Part shown: in pieces, positions 1-8,233 of the stretch
Numbering within the stretch: the stretch's first letter is position 1
Layout of the letters: the number at the start of each line of letters is the position of its first letter
Source of the DNA: Haplosporangium gracile
Lineage: Eukaryota; Mortierellomycota; Mortierellomycetes; Mortierellales; Mortierellaceae
Direction: 5' to 3'
DNA: 18,585 nt
Assembly: GCA_015499985.1 (NCBI GenBank)
Contig: JAAAUF010000786.1
Coordinates: 1,273 to 19,857, forward strand
Translations under genes and position numbers: made by a program
The notes under the pieces: model-generated
Databases searched by the model: none
What the model saw: the letters and a program-made list of their open reading frames with translations, nothing else
What the model was told of the DNA's origin: nothing

Positions 1-91
1 GGGGGGGGGGAGTCATTCACTTCCTCCTTCCTCTCTTCCTCTTCTTTAACTATGGTATCAAGGGAGGAAATCGTCTACATTTCATCTTCTT
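1..91. other. G-homopolymer contig end and GUP1-like 3' UTR
   Basis: The first ten or more bases are G, followed by pyrimidine-rich sequence that would be the 3' UTR of the minus-strand GUP1-like gene. No polyadenylation signal of canonical form is visible. Confidence 0.5.
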
Positions 92-2488
92 TTAGCAGTT
101 GAGAAAGATTCCACGTCTCTTCTCGGCCTCACGAACCTCAAACTGCATCTGTGCGCACACAAAGATCGCGCAGAAGCAGCAGCACATGACCATCCATCCG
201 TACAGCGACCCAAAAAGATCTGAAAGCATCTTCGCCGTGTTCTCGAGACCCAAGCTAAAGCCAACCAGATTCGCCACCATCATCATGAAAATGTTGCACA
301 TCGCACCGACCGCACACAAATGGCGATAGTGTGGCCAGCTTCCCCACTAATATGAAAAAATAAAAATAAATGTGCGTCAGATCGATGATAAAGAAAAAGA
401 AAACCTTGACATGTATGCTAATTCATGATCAACGATTACTGCAGTTGTAATTGCGTCTGCGCTTTGAACCTGCCTTCTTCTTGGAAAAGATCTTGCTTGC
501 AATAATCTCTGGAAGGACAAAGAAAGAGATGAGCCAAGCCCAGGCCAGGAGTTTCAAGTTGATGTCGTGCCAGACGGCAACAAACGTGAAGACAACCCAG
601 ATGTTGTAGATGGCATAGCGCGCGCCTCCCAGGGGGATATAGATGTAGCGAAGAGTCCAGAGGTTGTAACTTTTGTGCCAGCTACGCCAAAATCCAAGAG
701 CCGAGTAGTTGTTGAGGACACAGCGGATCATGTTCTCAGGAGCCTCAATGCCGTCCGCCAGGGCCCAGAATCGGAAAAAGCGCCAGATAATCATCAACTT
801 AAGCCAAATGAGAACCAAGTTGAAGAGACCAATCATGCAGATCTGAAGAATGGGGTCGTTATCCCATGCCTGACGCTTGCTGATAGCCACCAAGTGCATG
901 TAGTGCATCATAAACTCCATGGTCAACAAGCAGAAAATGAGGCGACCAAACCACATGCCCATGGTCTTTGCTTTGATCTCCTTGGGATATCGCAGCTATT
1001 GTTATTTTGCGGACAATTGGTGAAAGATATTAGCCGCTGAAATAAGATAGCATGCGTATCTACGTGCATGTTCGTCATATGGAATCCATGTTGTCAAAGG
1101 TATTTACCTGTGAGATGAAGTCGTTAAAAGTCATGATGGGCCCAGCGACATACAATGGCGCGTACAGCGTAAAGGCGAGGTAGTAGGCGAAGTTATAATC
1201 TTCTTCAAAGGTAGGAGTACTGACACGTTCCTTGTCAGTCGCAGGTGCGCGGTCACGGTCAATTTTCTAGAATGAAGGAGTGTGGAATAACCGATGGTCG
1301 TATTATATCAACAATCCAGTGGTACTTTCGGTCGAGTGCATTGTGCTCCAGGCAGGTCCTTGCTACGTTCGTACCTGTTTTTCCTCGCGGGTCTGTCTAA
1401 GGGACCAGTAGTAGTCCAAGTTGAAGGAAACAAGGCGGAGCATGGTGAAGTTGAAGGTTACATCCCAACGGCTGTTCATACCTCTGTTGTTATCCTAAGG
1501 CATCAAAAATGAATGTCGTAAATATAGTGCCCATGCTCTTGCCCCTAATCTGTATGAATCCATGAGTATTATTGACGCTTCAGTTGACTCACCAGCCATG
1601 CCAAGGAGCTGTGGAAATCCGTAAAGTTATATCCGCGGTATGTCTCGTTTAAGAACAAGATGGCGAGGTTGAAGATCCAGGTCAGAGTCGGCATTAACCG
1701 AGACGCTCCGCCCAGCTTGGCAATAGCATAGTTCACACTGACGATCGCGCCAATCTTGAGGAGACTGTTTCCGTGCATGAAGTAGATATAGATGAACGAG
1801 AAGGCAACGAAGAAGTAGGCGCGGTAGAGAGGTTGGTGGGGTGACTTGATGGGCGTTACTGGAACCAGAAAGTGCTTGTAGAGGTAGCTGAGGGGAAGGT
1901 AGATGCTGATCACGGCTGCGAGAATGGGCAAGTTGTTACGGAAGTTTGCGTATTGTTCATCGCTATTATCCTTTTGGTGATGAATTCGGCAACGAAGAAG
2001 TAGTTAGATATTGCCCCGACTGCTGTGAAGTCGTCCGGATGTTCCACTCGAGTGTGGGAATGAATTATATTCGGTTCATACCATTTTGTAGCCGAACCAG
2101 CCGTCCGAGAGCAGATCCTTGAACTTTTCATAGTTGGGATTATATTCTACGGCACAGGAAGGATACATATCAGCCTATTAGTCTTCTTTTCGCCCCAGGT
2201 CGCTTCTTTCGTGTCTTCCATCAATGCCTTTACCATTCACATACCTGCGCTGGCATCGTGTCCGGTCTTGAACATGTAAGGCACACAGGTGATGAAGACG
2301 AGGTAGTACAGGTAAAACTCTCTGGTTTTGAAGAGCGATGGGTTGGTGCTTCGGTCCTGGACTCGTTTCTGATAGCCTGATGAGGCTGGTTGTTCTTTGG
2401 CGCCGTCAGCCGAGATTCCATCGTGGACCTGGAGGCCCTCCTGATGGTTGAGCAGGGCGCTCATTTCTTGATCCTGATGCACCGTCAT
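92..2488 (-). CDS. GUP1: GUP1-like membrane-bound O-acyltransferase (MBOAT), 7 exons, 580 aa
   Basis: Exons, in transcript order: 2488-2245, 2146-2082, 1970-1593, 1494-1375, 1266-1108, 995-474, 346-92. They join in frame to 580 aa, against about 560 aa for yeast Gup1. The N-terminus carries [17 protein letters not shown], followed by many hydrophobic segments, then the MBOAT core [13 protein letters not shown] near residue 424 and FVAVWHDI near residue 460. His429 and His465 sit in the two conserved WH positions; His465 matches the usual catalytic histidine. The C-terminus reads [11 protein letters not shown], a Gup1 signature. In yeast Gup1 remodels GPI anchors in the ER membrane by adding a very long acyl chain, and is linked to glycerol uptake and wall phenotypes; the same role here is inferred. 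The first ATG is chosen because the hydrophilic leader precedes the first membrane segment as in the family. The last intron needs a GC donor (see findings). It shares a divergent promoter with the RRG7-like gene. Confidence 0.9.
347..473 (-). other. Predicted GC-AG intron 6 of the GUP1-like gene
   Basis: Reading minus, exon 6 ends ..KIFSKKK at 474 and the next six bases are GCAGGT; the acceptor TTAG ends at 347 and exon 7 opens [11 protein letters not shown] in phase 0. The nearby GT donor, three bases further on, is in phase 1 and shifts exon 7 out of frame. The GC site matches the GC-donor consensus AG|GCAAGT at all but one intron position. Exon 7 must start here because an in-frame TAG directly precedes it. 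Confidence 0.65.
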
Positions 2489-2882
2489 TGTTGACTGTGG
2501 TTAGCGGTTATGTGAGGTACGGTTTTGTTACTGTGTTCCCGAAGTGGACTCCAAGCGAGGGGAAGTTGTGACGAGTGAGCGGTTTGGCAAGTGTGAGGGA
2601 GTTAAGAAGCAAGGAAAGAGGAAGAGGAAATTGAAAAAAGGGAAAAGAAGTGGGCTGTTGAAGAAAAGGCCGAAATAATAAGAAAAGCGAGGCGCTCAAC
2701 GCGCCACTAGCATGTGCGATCCGACGCTGGTTAATTTTTCAGCCAGGTTGTCTATGCGGAGATTAACACACCAACGCAAGCACTCAATGCAACAAAACCC
2801 GTTTACAAGAATGCCGTGTAACAAGTTATTCATGTCCGTGTAAGAACAGTGTAGTGAGTAGTTGATAACATCTCTTAAGAAA

Positions 2883-2905
2883 AAAATGAAAATGAAAATG
2901 AAAAT
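2883..2905. repeat. Short AAAATG tandem repeat
   Basis: Three perfect AAAATG units followed by a partial fourth (AAAAT), in the shared GUP1/RRG7 upstream region. It is a simple microsatellite with no visible function. Confidence 0.8.
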
Positions 2906-3037
2906 AAAAGGGAAGAAGCAGCCCTCCTGGATCAGGGACAACAATGATCAGGGCTGGTCCTTTACCCTTTCTTTTCTTTCGTCCGTTCTTTCTAAGTAAT
3001 TGACGCATCCCTCCCTTTCGTCCCCTTCTCTATTCCA

Positions 3038-3048
3038 GGAGTCGAACC
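3038..3048 (-). promoter_or_regulatory. Orphan Pol III B-box match
   Basis: The minus strand reads GGTTCGACTCC, an exact match to the tRNA/TFIIIC B-box consensus GGTTCGANTCC. The flanks do not fold into a T stem of five pairs, and no matching acceptor stem or A-box is visible 40-70 bases upstream. It is therefore not an intact tRNA. It could be an extra TFIIIC site, a decayed tRNA, or chance. Confidence 0.35.
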
Positions 3049-3439
3049 AATTGCCGGCTCTCATTTCAATGGTTTCTACGGCTCACACAAAGCAAAGTCT
3101 AATAACCTAACTTATTTGACTTGGCATGCAAACAAGAAAAAGAAAGTCCATGATATCTTCACATCTGGAACCATTGAACTCAACTGTACTCAATGAATTC
3201 GTTTGCTTATCTGTCCTCTTCGCGTTTGCAGTTCTTCGCCAATGTGATCAATGAATGAAAGTCTTCCGTAGGAGTTGCAAAAAGCTCGAGGATAGGAAAG
3301 GAAGCGATAGTTGTTTTTTGACAGATCAAAGCCACAGCCTTTTCTTCCCTTTTTCGACAGCGCGTCCTTTTGTTGCCCCTGAGTGATTATTTTCCAACTC
3401 ACACTCCTCCCAACAATACCTTGGTCGATCAGGATCAAC

Positions 3440-4657
3440 ATGAGCACAACAACAGTCAGGAGGATACCCATGCTGGCAGGAAGGATTCGGTTCACTGTAC
3501 CATGCTCCTGCATGCGGACAACCATTCGATTCCACTCATCACTCGCAACCGCCACCAATCCTGTTGAGTGGGATACAGCACCCTCAGCATCAGTACTCGT
3601 CACAGAAGAAGCAACGACGCTGGACAACATACCCACAACAGATCGAGTCAACAGTACGCTACGTACATATCAAGGGCAAGCATTGGCGAGCGATCGAGTA
3701 CACTTTCCAGAGCTCGAACCCGCACCTTTCCCAAAGGACATTCATTCCTCAATGCCGTACATAAATCGAGATGTTTCCAAGGCCGCCACCCTCGGCACAG
3801 GTTCTTCAGGATTTATACACAACAACCTTCAGAGTTTCGAGGATTTGGAGCATAACGTGAATAGCACCATCTACCGCGGCACCCTTTTTGAGTATCAAAC
3901 CCAGGAGATCCTCAAAAAGTTTCTCGGCATCTACACGCAGCGATCAGCAGGGAACGGCGACTTGGGCGTCGATCTGCGAGGGACCTGGTTCTTGCCACTG
4001 AGTGCCTCTCCAAAAGGGGGCGACATGGTGCGTCACTTAAAGGTGATCGTGCAGTGCAAGAAGATGGCCTCCAAGATAGGACCAAAGTATGTCCGCGAGT
4101 TACAGGGATCACTGTCGTTCGAGACCCAACCAACAATGGCTATCCTTGCCGCTTCGTCCGAGTATACCAAGCAGGCGTTGCTTCCTTATGCCAAGTCTCT
4201 GTGGCCTATGGCTCTGGTCGTCATCGATACCGAGGCCCAAGAGGTTCGCAAGCTGATGTGGAACAGGGCGGCAGAGAAGGTTATGCATGGACTGCAGATT
4301 GGCACAAAGTGGATGCCGGGACATGGTGGAGAGCTGGAGAGTCGACCCGTACTTTGCTTTAAAGGCAAGGTACTAAAGCGATTGCCTGGCCCTTACCTCT
4401 CTGAGGGACAAGAGCTGACGAGTGAGGATACCATGGCTTCGGTGGACTATACGATCCCAGACTGGAATATCAACACACGGCCCGAGTGCATCCATGTCTT
4501 TCCAGAACCGGGGGACGGACACGTGAGCAGACAGGAGGGCGAGGATGTAGACGATGATGCAAGTACGAGTCCGCTCCAGTCGAGTTATCTTGAGCTCTTG
4601 ACATGGCATACTCCGTCTCTGGCACCTATTGAACAGATGAACGAGTCCTTGTCATGA
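3440..4657 (+). CDS. RRG7: Rrg7-like mitochondrial protein (DUF2034, Mrr-type nuclease fold), intronless, 405 aa
   Basis: The frame is open from 3383, but the ATG at 3440 gives MSTTTVRRIPMLAGRIR.., an Arg-rich, acid-free start typical of a mitochondrial presequence, so it is preferred. The diagnostic block is TIYRGTLFEYQTQEILKKF (about residues 143-161), then GNGDLGVDLRG (Asp174, Asp178), then VIVQCKK (Gln205-Lys207), then KIGPKYVRELQGSL. This D..D..QxK spacing is the PD-(D/E)xK nuclease pattern seen in DUF2034 and the Mrr restriction-endonuclease family. Yeast Rrg7 is a mitochondrial protein needed for respiratory growth; its reaction is not known to me. The protein is longer than yeast Rrg7 (about 240 aa), with a long low-complexity N-terminal segment and an acidic C-terminus. 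It is the only intronless gene in the window. AATAAA lies at 4692-4697. Confidence 0.75.
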   Translation: MSTTTVRRIPMLAGRIRFTVPCSCMRTTIRFHSSLATATNPVEWDTAPSASVLVTEEATTLDNIPTTDRVNSTLRTYQGQALASDRVHFPELEPAPFPKDIHSSMPYINRDVSKAATLGTGSSGFIHNNLQSFEDLEHNVNSTIYRGTLFEYQTQEILKKFLGIYTQRSAGNGDLGVDLRGTWFLPLSASPKGGDMVRHLKVIVQCKKMASKIGPKYVRELQGSLSFETQPTMAILAASSEYTKQALLPYAKSLWPMALVVIDTEAQEVRKLMWNRAAEKVMHGLQIGTKWMPGHGGELESRPVLCFKGKVLKRLPGPYLSEGQELTSEDTMASVDYTIPDWNINTRPECIHVFPEPGDGHVSRQEGEDVDDDASTSPLQSSYLELLTWHTPSLAPIEQMNESLS

Positions 4658-4681
4658 AGAGAGAGAGAGAGAGAGAGAGAG
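4658..4681. repeat. (AG)12 microsatellite directly after the RRG7-like stop codon
   Basis: Twelve perfect AG units begin at the base after the TGA at 4655-4657, so the repeat is the start of the 3' UTR. Length changes here would not alter the protein. Confidence 0.9.
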
Positions 4682-4984
4682 TCTAATTGCAAATAAAAAT
4701 TTAAATGAAAAAATCATTAGAAAAGATGAAACCAGAAACAATCGAGGATGTCATTGGTTCGGTGAGACACCAGCCACTCGACCCCACACGCCTCACTGGA
4801 TTTTTTTTTTCTTCTCTTTTTTTCTTCGCTTTGCCCGAGTGAGTGTTGTCGAGAAGTCAGTCAGTCCTTCGTCACTCTCACCATCCACCCATCCGCAATC
4901 ACAAATAGAGCATTTATTTCTCTTGTTGATTGGATCCCTTTGTCTTTTTCCCTTTTCACCCATCCCTCTCCCATCGACTCGACC
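4682..4984 (+). promoter_or_regulatory. RRG7-like 3' end and HAP5 promoter/leader
   Basis: The region holds AATAAA at 4692-4697 (polyadenylation signal of the upstream gene), an inverted CCAAT box (ATTGG at 4753-4757, about 230 bases before the HAP5 start), T-rich tracts at 4800-4825 and a pyrimidine-rich leader that runs to the ATG at 4985. The pyrimidine-rich leader is the common pre-start style of genes in this window. Confidence 0.55.
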
Positions 4985-6307
4985 ATGAATCCACAACACA
5001 GCCAGCATCAACGCCAAAACTCTATTGGCTCCGCCTATCCACAGCCTCCTCAAACGGGTCCCTCGGTATCGGCCCCATTTTACCAGCAGCGACAGCAGTT
5101 GCCTCCTTACCAACCACAGCATCAACAGCAACAACAACAGCAACAGCAACAACAGCAAGTTATACACCCCCCCATATATCCCATGCTATCGTTCATGACC
5201 CATGCCCCACCTCCACTGCAGCACCACCACGATCCTTCTATGGCTCACCACCAGCCGATGCAGCAGGCTCATATGCATCTTTTGCACTCGTTCTGGATGA
5301 GACAGATGCATGAGATCCAGAACATTCCCCAGGATTTTAAAGTTCATCATCTTCCTCTTGCCCGGATCAAGAAGGTTATGAAGACCGACGACGATGTGAA
5401 AGTAAGGCGAATAGACAGAGTTTTGAACAGTGTGGGATGGGCGAAATGTATATGTGTGTTTGTGTGTGCGGAGGGCTGGCTTTGTACCACCGTTCTCGCT
5501 ACTTCTGAACTCTAACGACATTTTTTTTTAGGCAAAAATGATCAGTGCAGATGCACCCATGATTTTTGATAAGGGATGCGACATCTTCATTACCGAACTC
5601 ACCCTCCGCGCCTGGTAAGCACATCCCTCAGCTAGAAAAAAAACTTTCTCGCGATAAAGGAAAAGACAAACATCATAGAGTGCTCACTTTTACGATATCA
5701 TTGTCAAAACAACGAACAAACAAACACAGGATTCACGCTGAGGAGAATAAGCGAAGAACTCTTCAGCGCAGCGACATTGCAGCAGCGATTGCCAAGACAG
5801 ACATGTTTGATTTCCTGATCGACATCGTTCCTCGTGAAGAGTACAAGATCTCGCTGCCCAAGGAGCACAAGACCCATCACGATCTCGCGGGATCAGATCG
5901 TCGCCGGAGCCAGGAAATCTTTCAGCCTCTCCCGGGTCCAGCTGGCGCCATTGGTCCTCGACGACCCAACAATGGTGCTGGAATTGGGGGCGGAATGGAT
6001 GCCAGCCTGGCACTGGACAATTATTCCTATCCGTTTGGAATTCTGGACCAGAGCGACTTTACTTTGGTAAGCATGAACGATGTTTACCATGATTCAAGAA
6101 ATTAAAACTTTCTCATGCATTTTGTCTTTGCTGTATTTTATTGTTTGCGTTTGTTGGTTAACAACAGGTGTCTCGTATTCATTTTGTGACATGTAGGGGT
6201 CGAGTGCGCCTGAGATTATTGATCCATACCAGCAGAACCAACAGAGCCAGCAGCAGCAGCAGTTGCAGGCCCAGTACATGGCTCGCCAGTCGCAGCAGTT
6301 TCAATAG
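4985..6307 (+). CDS. HAP5: HAP5/NF-YC subunit of the CCAAT-binding transcription factor, 4 exons, 315 aa
   Basis: Exons: 4985-5401, 5532-5614, 5730-6066, 6197-6307. The N-terminus is Q/P/H-rich with 12 consecutive Gln (residues 47-58). The core begins at [31 protein letters not shown] and continues [24 protein letters not shown], then [34 protein letters not shown]. This is the NF-YC histone fold plus its C-terminal extension, nearly identical to HapE/HAP5 of other fungi. The product pairs with HAP3/NF-YB and then HAP2/NF-YA to bind CCAAT in the nucleus, and in fungi controls respiration, iron and redox genes. The Trp167 codon is split by intron 2. The C-terminus is again Q-rich. The ATG at 4985 follows a pyrimidine-rich leader. 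The first intron has two possible donors six bases apart, which changes the L1 loop (see findings). Confidence 0.93.
5117..5158 (+). repeat. CAA/CAG run encoding polyglutamine in HAP5
   Basis: A mixed CAA/CAG tract codes for HQ(12) in the N-terminal region. The mixed codons make it less prone to slippage than a pure CAG run. Gln-rich segments are common activation regions in NF-Y subunits. Confidence 0.8.
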
Positions 6308-6576
6308 CGTGTGAAAATCAAATACAAACGAAGAAACTTTTTTTGCCTGCGTCCTGTCTCGCCAGTTTTTTTTTCTCAAATCACGTTTAACGGGACTGCT
6401 CTCACTAGAATTTAGCTCGCTTGCGTCAATCGAGCTTTGGTCGTGTCTTTCTTTCTTTTTTTTTTTTCATTTTCATTAACTTTTCGCCCCTCACTTCATC
6501 GCTCAACCTCCCATCCTTCCTTCCTTCTCCTCTTTGGCCCAATCCGGAATCCCCACGGAGAGAAAGGAGGGACACC
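6308..6576 (+). promoter_or_regulatory. HAP5 3' UTR and upstream region of the unrecognised gene
   Basis: A T-rich and pyrimidine-rich stretch (6450-6540) precedes the ATG at 6577 and looks like the core promoter and leader of the next gene. No canonical AATAAA is visible after the HAP5 stop, and no gene is seen here. The frame is open back to a TTG at 6421, but C/T-rich DNA lacks stops by composition. Confidence 0.45.
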
Positions 6577-8032
6577 ATGATTTACCCTAAGCCGCCAAAC
6601 TCAATCGACCCCTTACCACGAACTCACATTACCACAGACCAACTCTTCACTCTGCCTCGCATCCCTTACTTTTACTCCGTTACACCATTTCCTCTCGCTG
6701 TTGCCACCACTCTGAACTTGCCCTCCGAAATGAAGCGTCGGTATACCTCTGACGACCGCGATCCAAACGACTCATCGTCCTTGCCAAGTAGAAGGTACGA
6801 AGGCACTTACGACATCCGTTCAGCGCAGCAGGAACAGCAAACTCAACAACAAGGCTCACAGCAAGAATTATCGGAAGGTGCAGGTGCTGACGATGACATT
6901 GACCATCTTGGAGTTGACATGATTGAGGGTCGAGTCCTGAAAAAAATGAAGCGTATCAAACTGACCTCCGAGTAAGTGTTTCATTTTTTGACTGAAGTTG
7001 TACAGAGCCTTGATATGTTTATCGTCACTGACCGTACGTTGATACATTGATTCAACGCCTTTTAGATCACCCCCATCAGGTCTTTCAGACATGTTTACGC
7101 CACAACTGGACACACATGCCTTGGGCAATGCAATCTGGAGCAGCGCCCGAAACGGACTATCAACATCCACGACATCGCCTCACCAGCAATTGTCAACTCA
7201 GCTCCTGTCCTCAGACTCGCTCAGACCATTTGCACCCATCAAGATCTCCACGAGATCATCTAGTCGCCAGGAACCCGTGGCGTCATTTTTGGCAACGTCA
7301 TCGTCCACCTCGGCTTCATCATCCACACACCTTGCATTCAGGAACGGAGAGGAAGAGCGAGCAAAGGCGGACGCGATACTGCCACGAGCAGATGATGGCA
7401 CGGATGCCACAATATATGCAGGGATGAACACTCTTTTGCATCTAGTCCATGCTTCTCGATTTGGCATTCCAGATGAACTGCCACCAGCCGACGATGGCAG
7501 GACTTTGCCAGGAAAGAGTGGATCTGGTGCGCCTGTGGCAAGGCAGCATCTCCAGAATACATCTCAAGCCGTTGCCGCCAATACTGCCTGGCAACAGCAC
7601 CAGCAGCAGCAGCCAACACGAATCGTTGCAGCCAATACTGTATGGAGCCAGCAACCAAGCGGATCCTCCACCAACACCGCGTGGTATCAGCAGCAACAAA
7701 AGAATGCGATATCGACCGCCCAGAATATGGATGAGGACGATGAGATGGCGGACGTAAACGAGACCCAAGGTTTCAGCGCGTCTTTCTCAGCACCTGGCTA
7801 CCAAATACCTCAAGGGATGAACGCGAACTTGATTCCTCCGCAAGGATACGTCCTAAGTCAGCACCTCTCGCACCAGCAGCAGCAGCACCAGCACCATCAA
7901 CAACACCAACAACCTCTTCAGCAGCGGCGGTCTGAACAGAATGCGGAGGAGCACAACCTGTATCATACTATCAACTCCCAGCTTCGTGCCGCCTTCCTTG
8001 CCCGATCCGAAATGGACAAGCGATATCAATGA
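6577..8032 (+). CDS. Unrecognised Q/S-rich, nuclear-looking protein with NTxW repeats, 2 exons, 453 aa
   Basis: Exons: 6577-6971 and 7066-8032, with a clean GTAAGT donor and TTTTAG acceptor. I do not recognise the family. Visible features: a basic helix-like stretch RVLKKMKRIKL (about residues 119-129) that could be a nuclear localisation signal; an acidic patch before it; a Ser/Thr-rich centre; a short hydrophobic segment ATIYAGMNTLLHLVHASRFG; three imperfect units NTAWQQ, NTVWSQQ and NTAWYQQ near residues 304, 322 and 335; an acidic DEDDE patch; a His/Gln-rich run; and a C-terminal helix YHTINSQLRAAFLARSEMDKR. The start is uncertain: the ATG at 6577 is the first in a good context, but the in-frame ATG at 6730 (MKRRYTSDDRD, 402 aa) looks more like a natural N-terminus. 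AATAAA is at 8082-8087. A nuclear regulatory or RNA-related role is only a guess. Confidence 0.7.
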
Positions 8033-8233
8033 ACCACTTACTATCGACCCTCTTTCTTCCGTAGAATTTTGTACAATAGCAAATAAAAAAGCATCATGCT
8101 GGCCATTCTTTTTTTATAACAGCTGAAATTTATTAAAATGATCACGTGATGAGCAAGCTTAGGTGGCTTTTAAAAGTGGTCAAAATAGTGTGCTGCCAAA
8201 TGTTCTTTTCATCACTCACACAACTTCATAACC
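8033..8233 (+). promoter_or_regulatory. Intergenic region with eIF2 beta promoter
   Basis: The region includes AATAAA at 8082-8087 for the upstream gene and a palindromic E-box at 8141-8150. It ends in a short C/A/T-rich leader before the eIF2 beta ATG at 8234. Confidence 0.55.
8141..8150. promoter_or_regulatory. Palindromic E-box (ATCACGTGAT) upstream of eIF2 beta
   Basis: The ten-base perfect palindrome ATCACGTGAT contains CACGTG and lies 83-93 bases before the eIF2 beta ATG. It matches the RTCACRTG type of site bound by Cbf1-like bHLH factors in fungi. Binding is inferred from the motif only. Confidence 0.5.

Larger units (their letters stand above)
2489..3439. promoter_or_regulatory. Divergent intergenic region between GUP1-like and RRG7-like genes
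   Basis: This 951-bp stretch lies between two start codons facing apart, so it should hold both promoters and 5' leaders. Visible contents are a short AAAATG repeat at 2883-2905, a perfect match to the Pol III B-box on the minus strand at 3038-3048, and CCAAT pentamers at 3047-3051 and 3239-3243, which is about the number expected by chance. The open frames here are low-complexity and resemble no family I know; I see no gene. Confidence 0.6.

Noticed and set aside
567..1040. 157-codon plus-strand frame
   Set aside because: It is antisense to the best conserved MBOAT exon of the GUP1-like gene and resembles nothing.
3020..3110. Possible minus-strand tRNA around the B-box
   Set aside because: T stem has mismatches, no acceptor stem partner and no A-box; only the B-box itself matches.
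3047..3243. Two CCAAT pentamers upstream of the RRG7-like gene as HAP targets
   Set aside because: Two hits in about 950 bases on two strands is the chance expectation.
3190..3651. 153-codon minus-strand frame overlapping the RRG7-like start
   Set aside because: Shadow frame, with no recognisable domain; overlaps a supported gene.
4793..5167. 124-codon minus-strand frame with a Leu run
   Set aside because: Antisense of the HAP5 leader and its polyglutamine tract.
6421..6576. N-terminal extension of the unrecognised gene from a TTG
   Set aside because: Non-ATG start within T-rich promoter-like sequence; openness is explained by composition.
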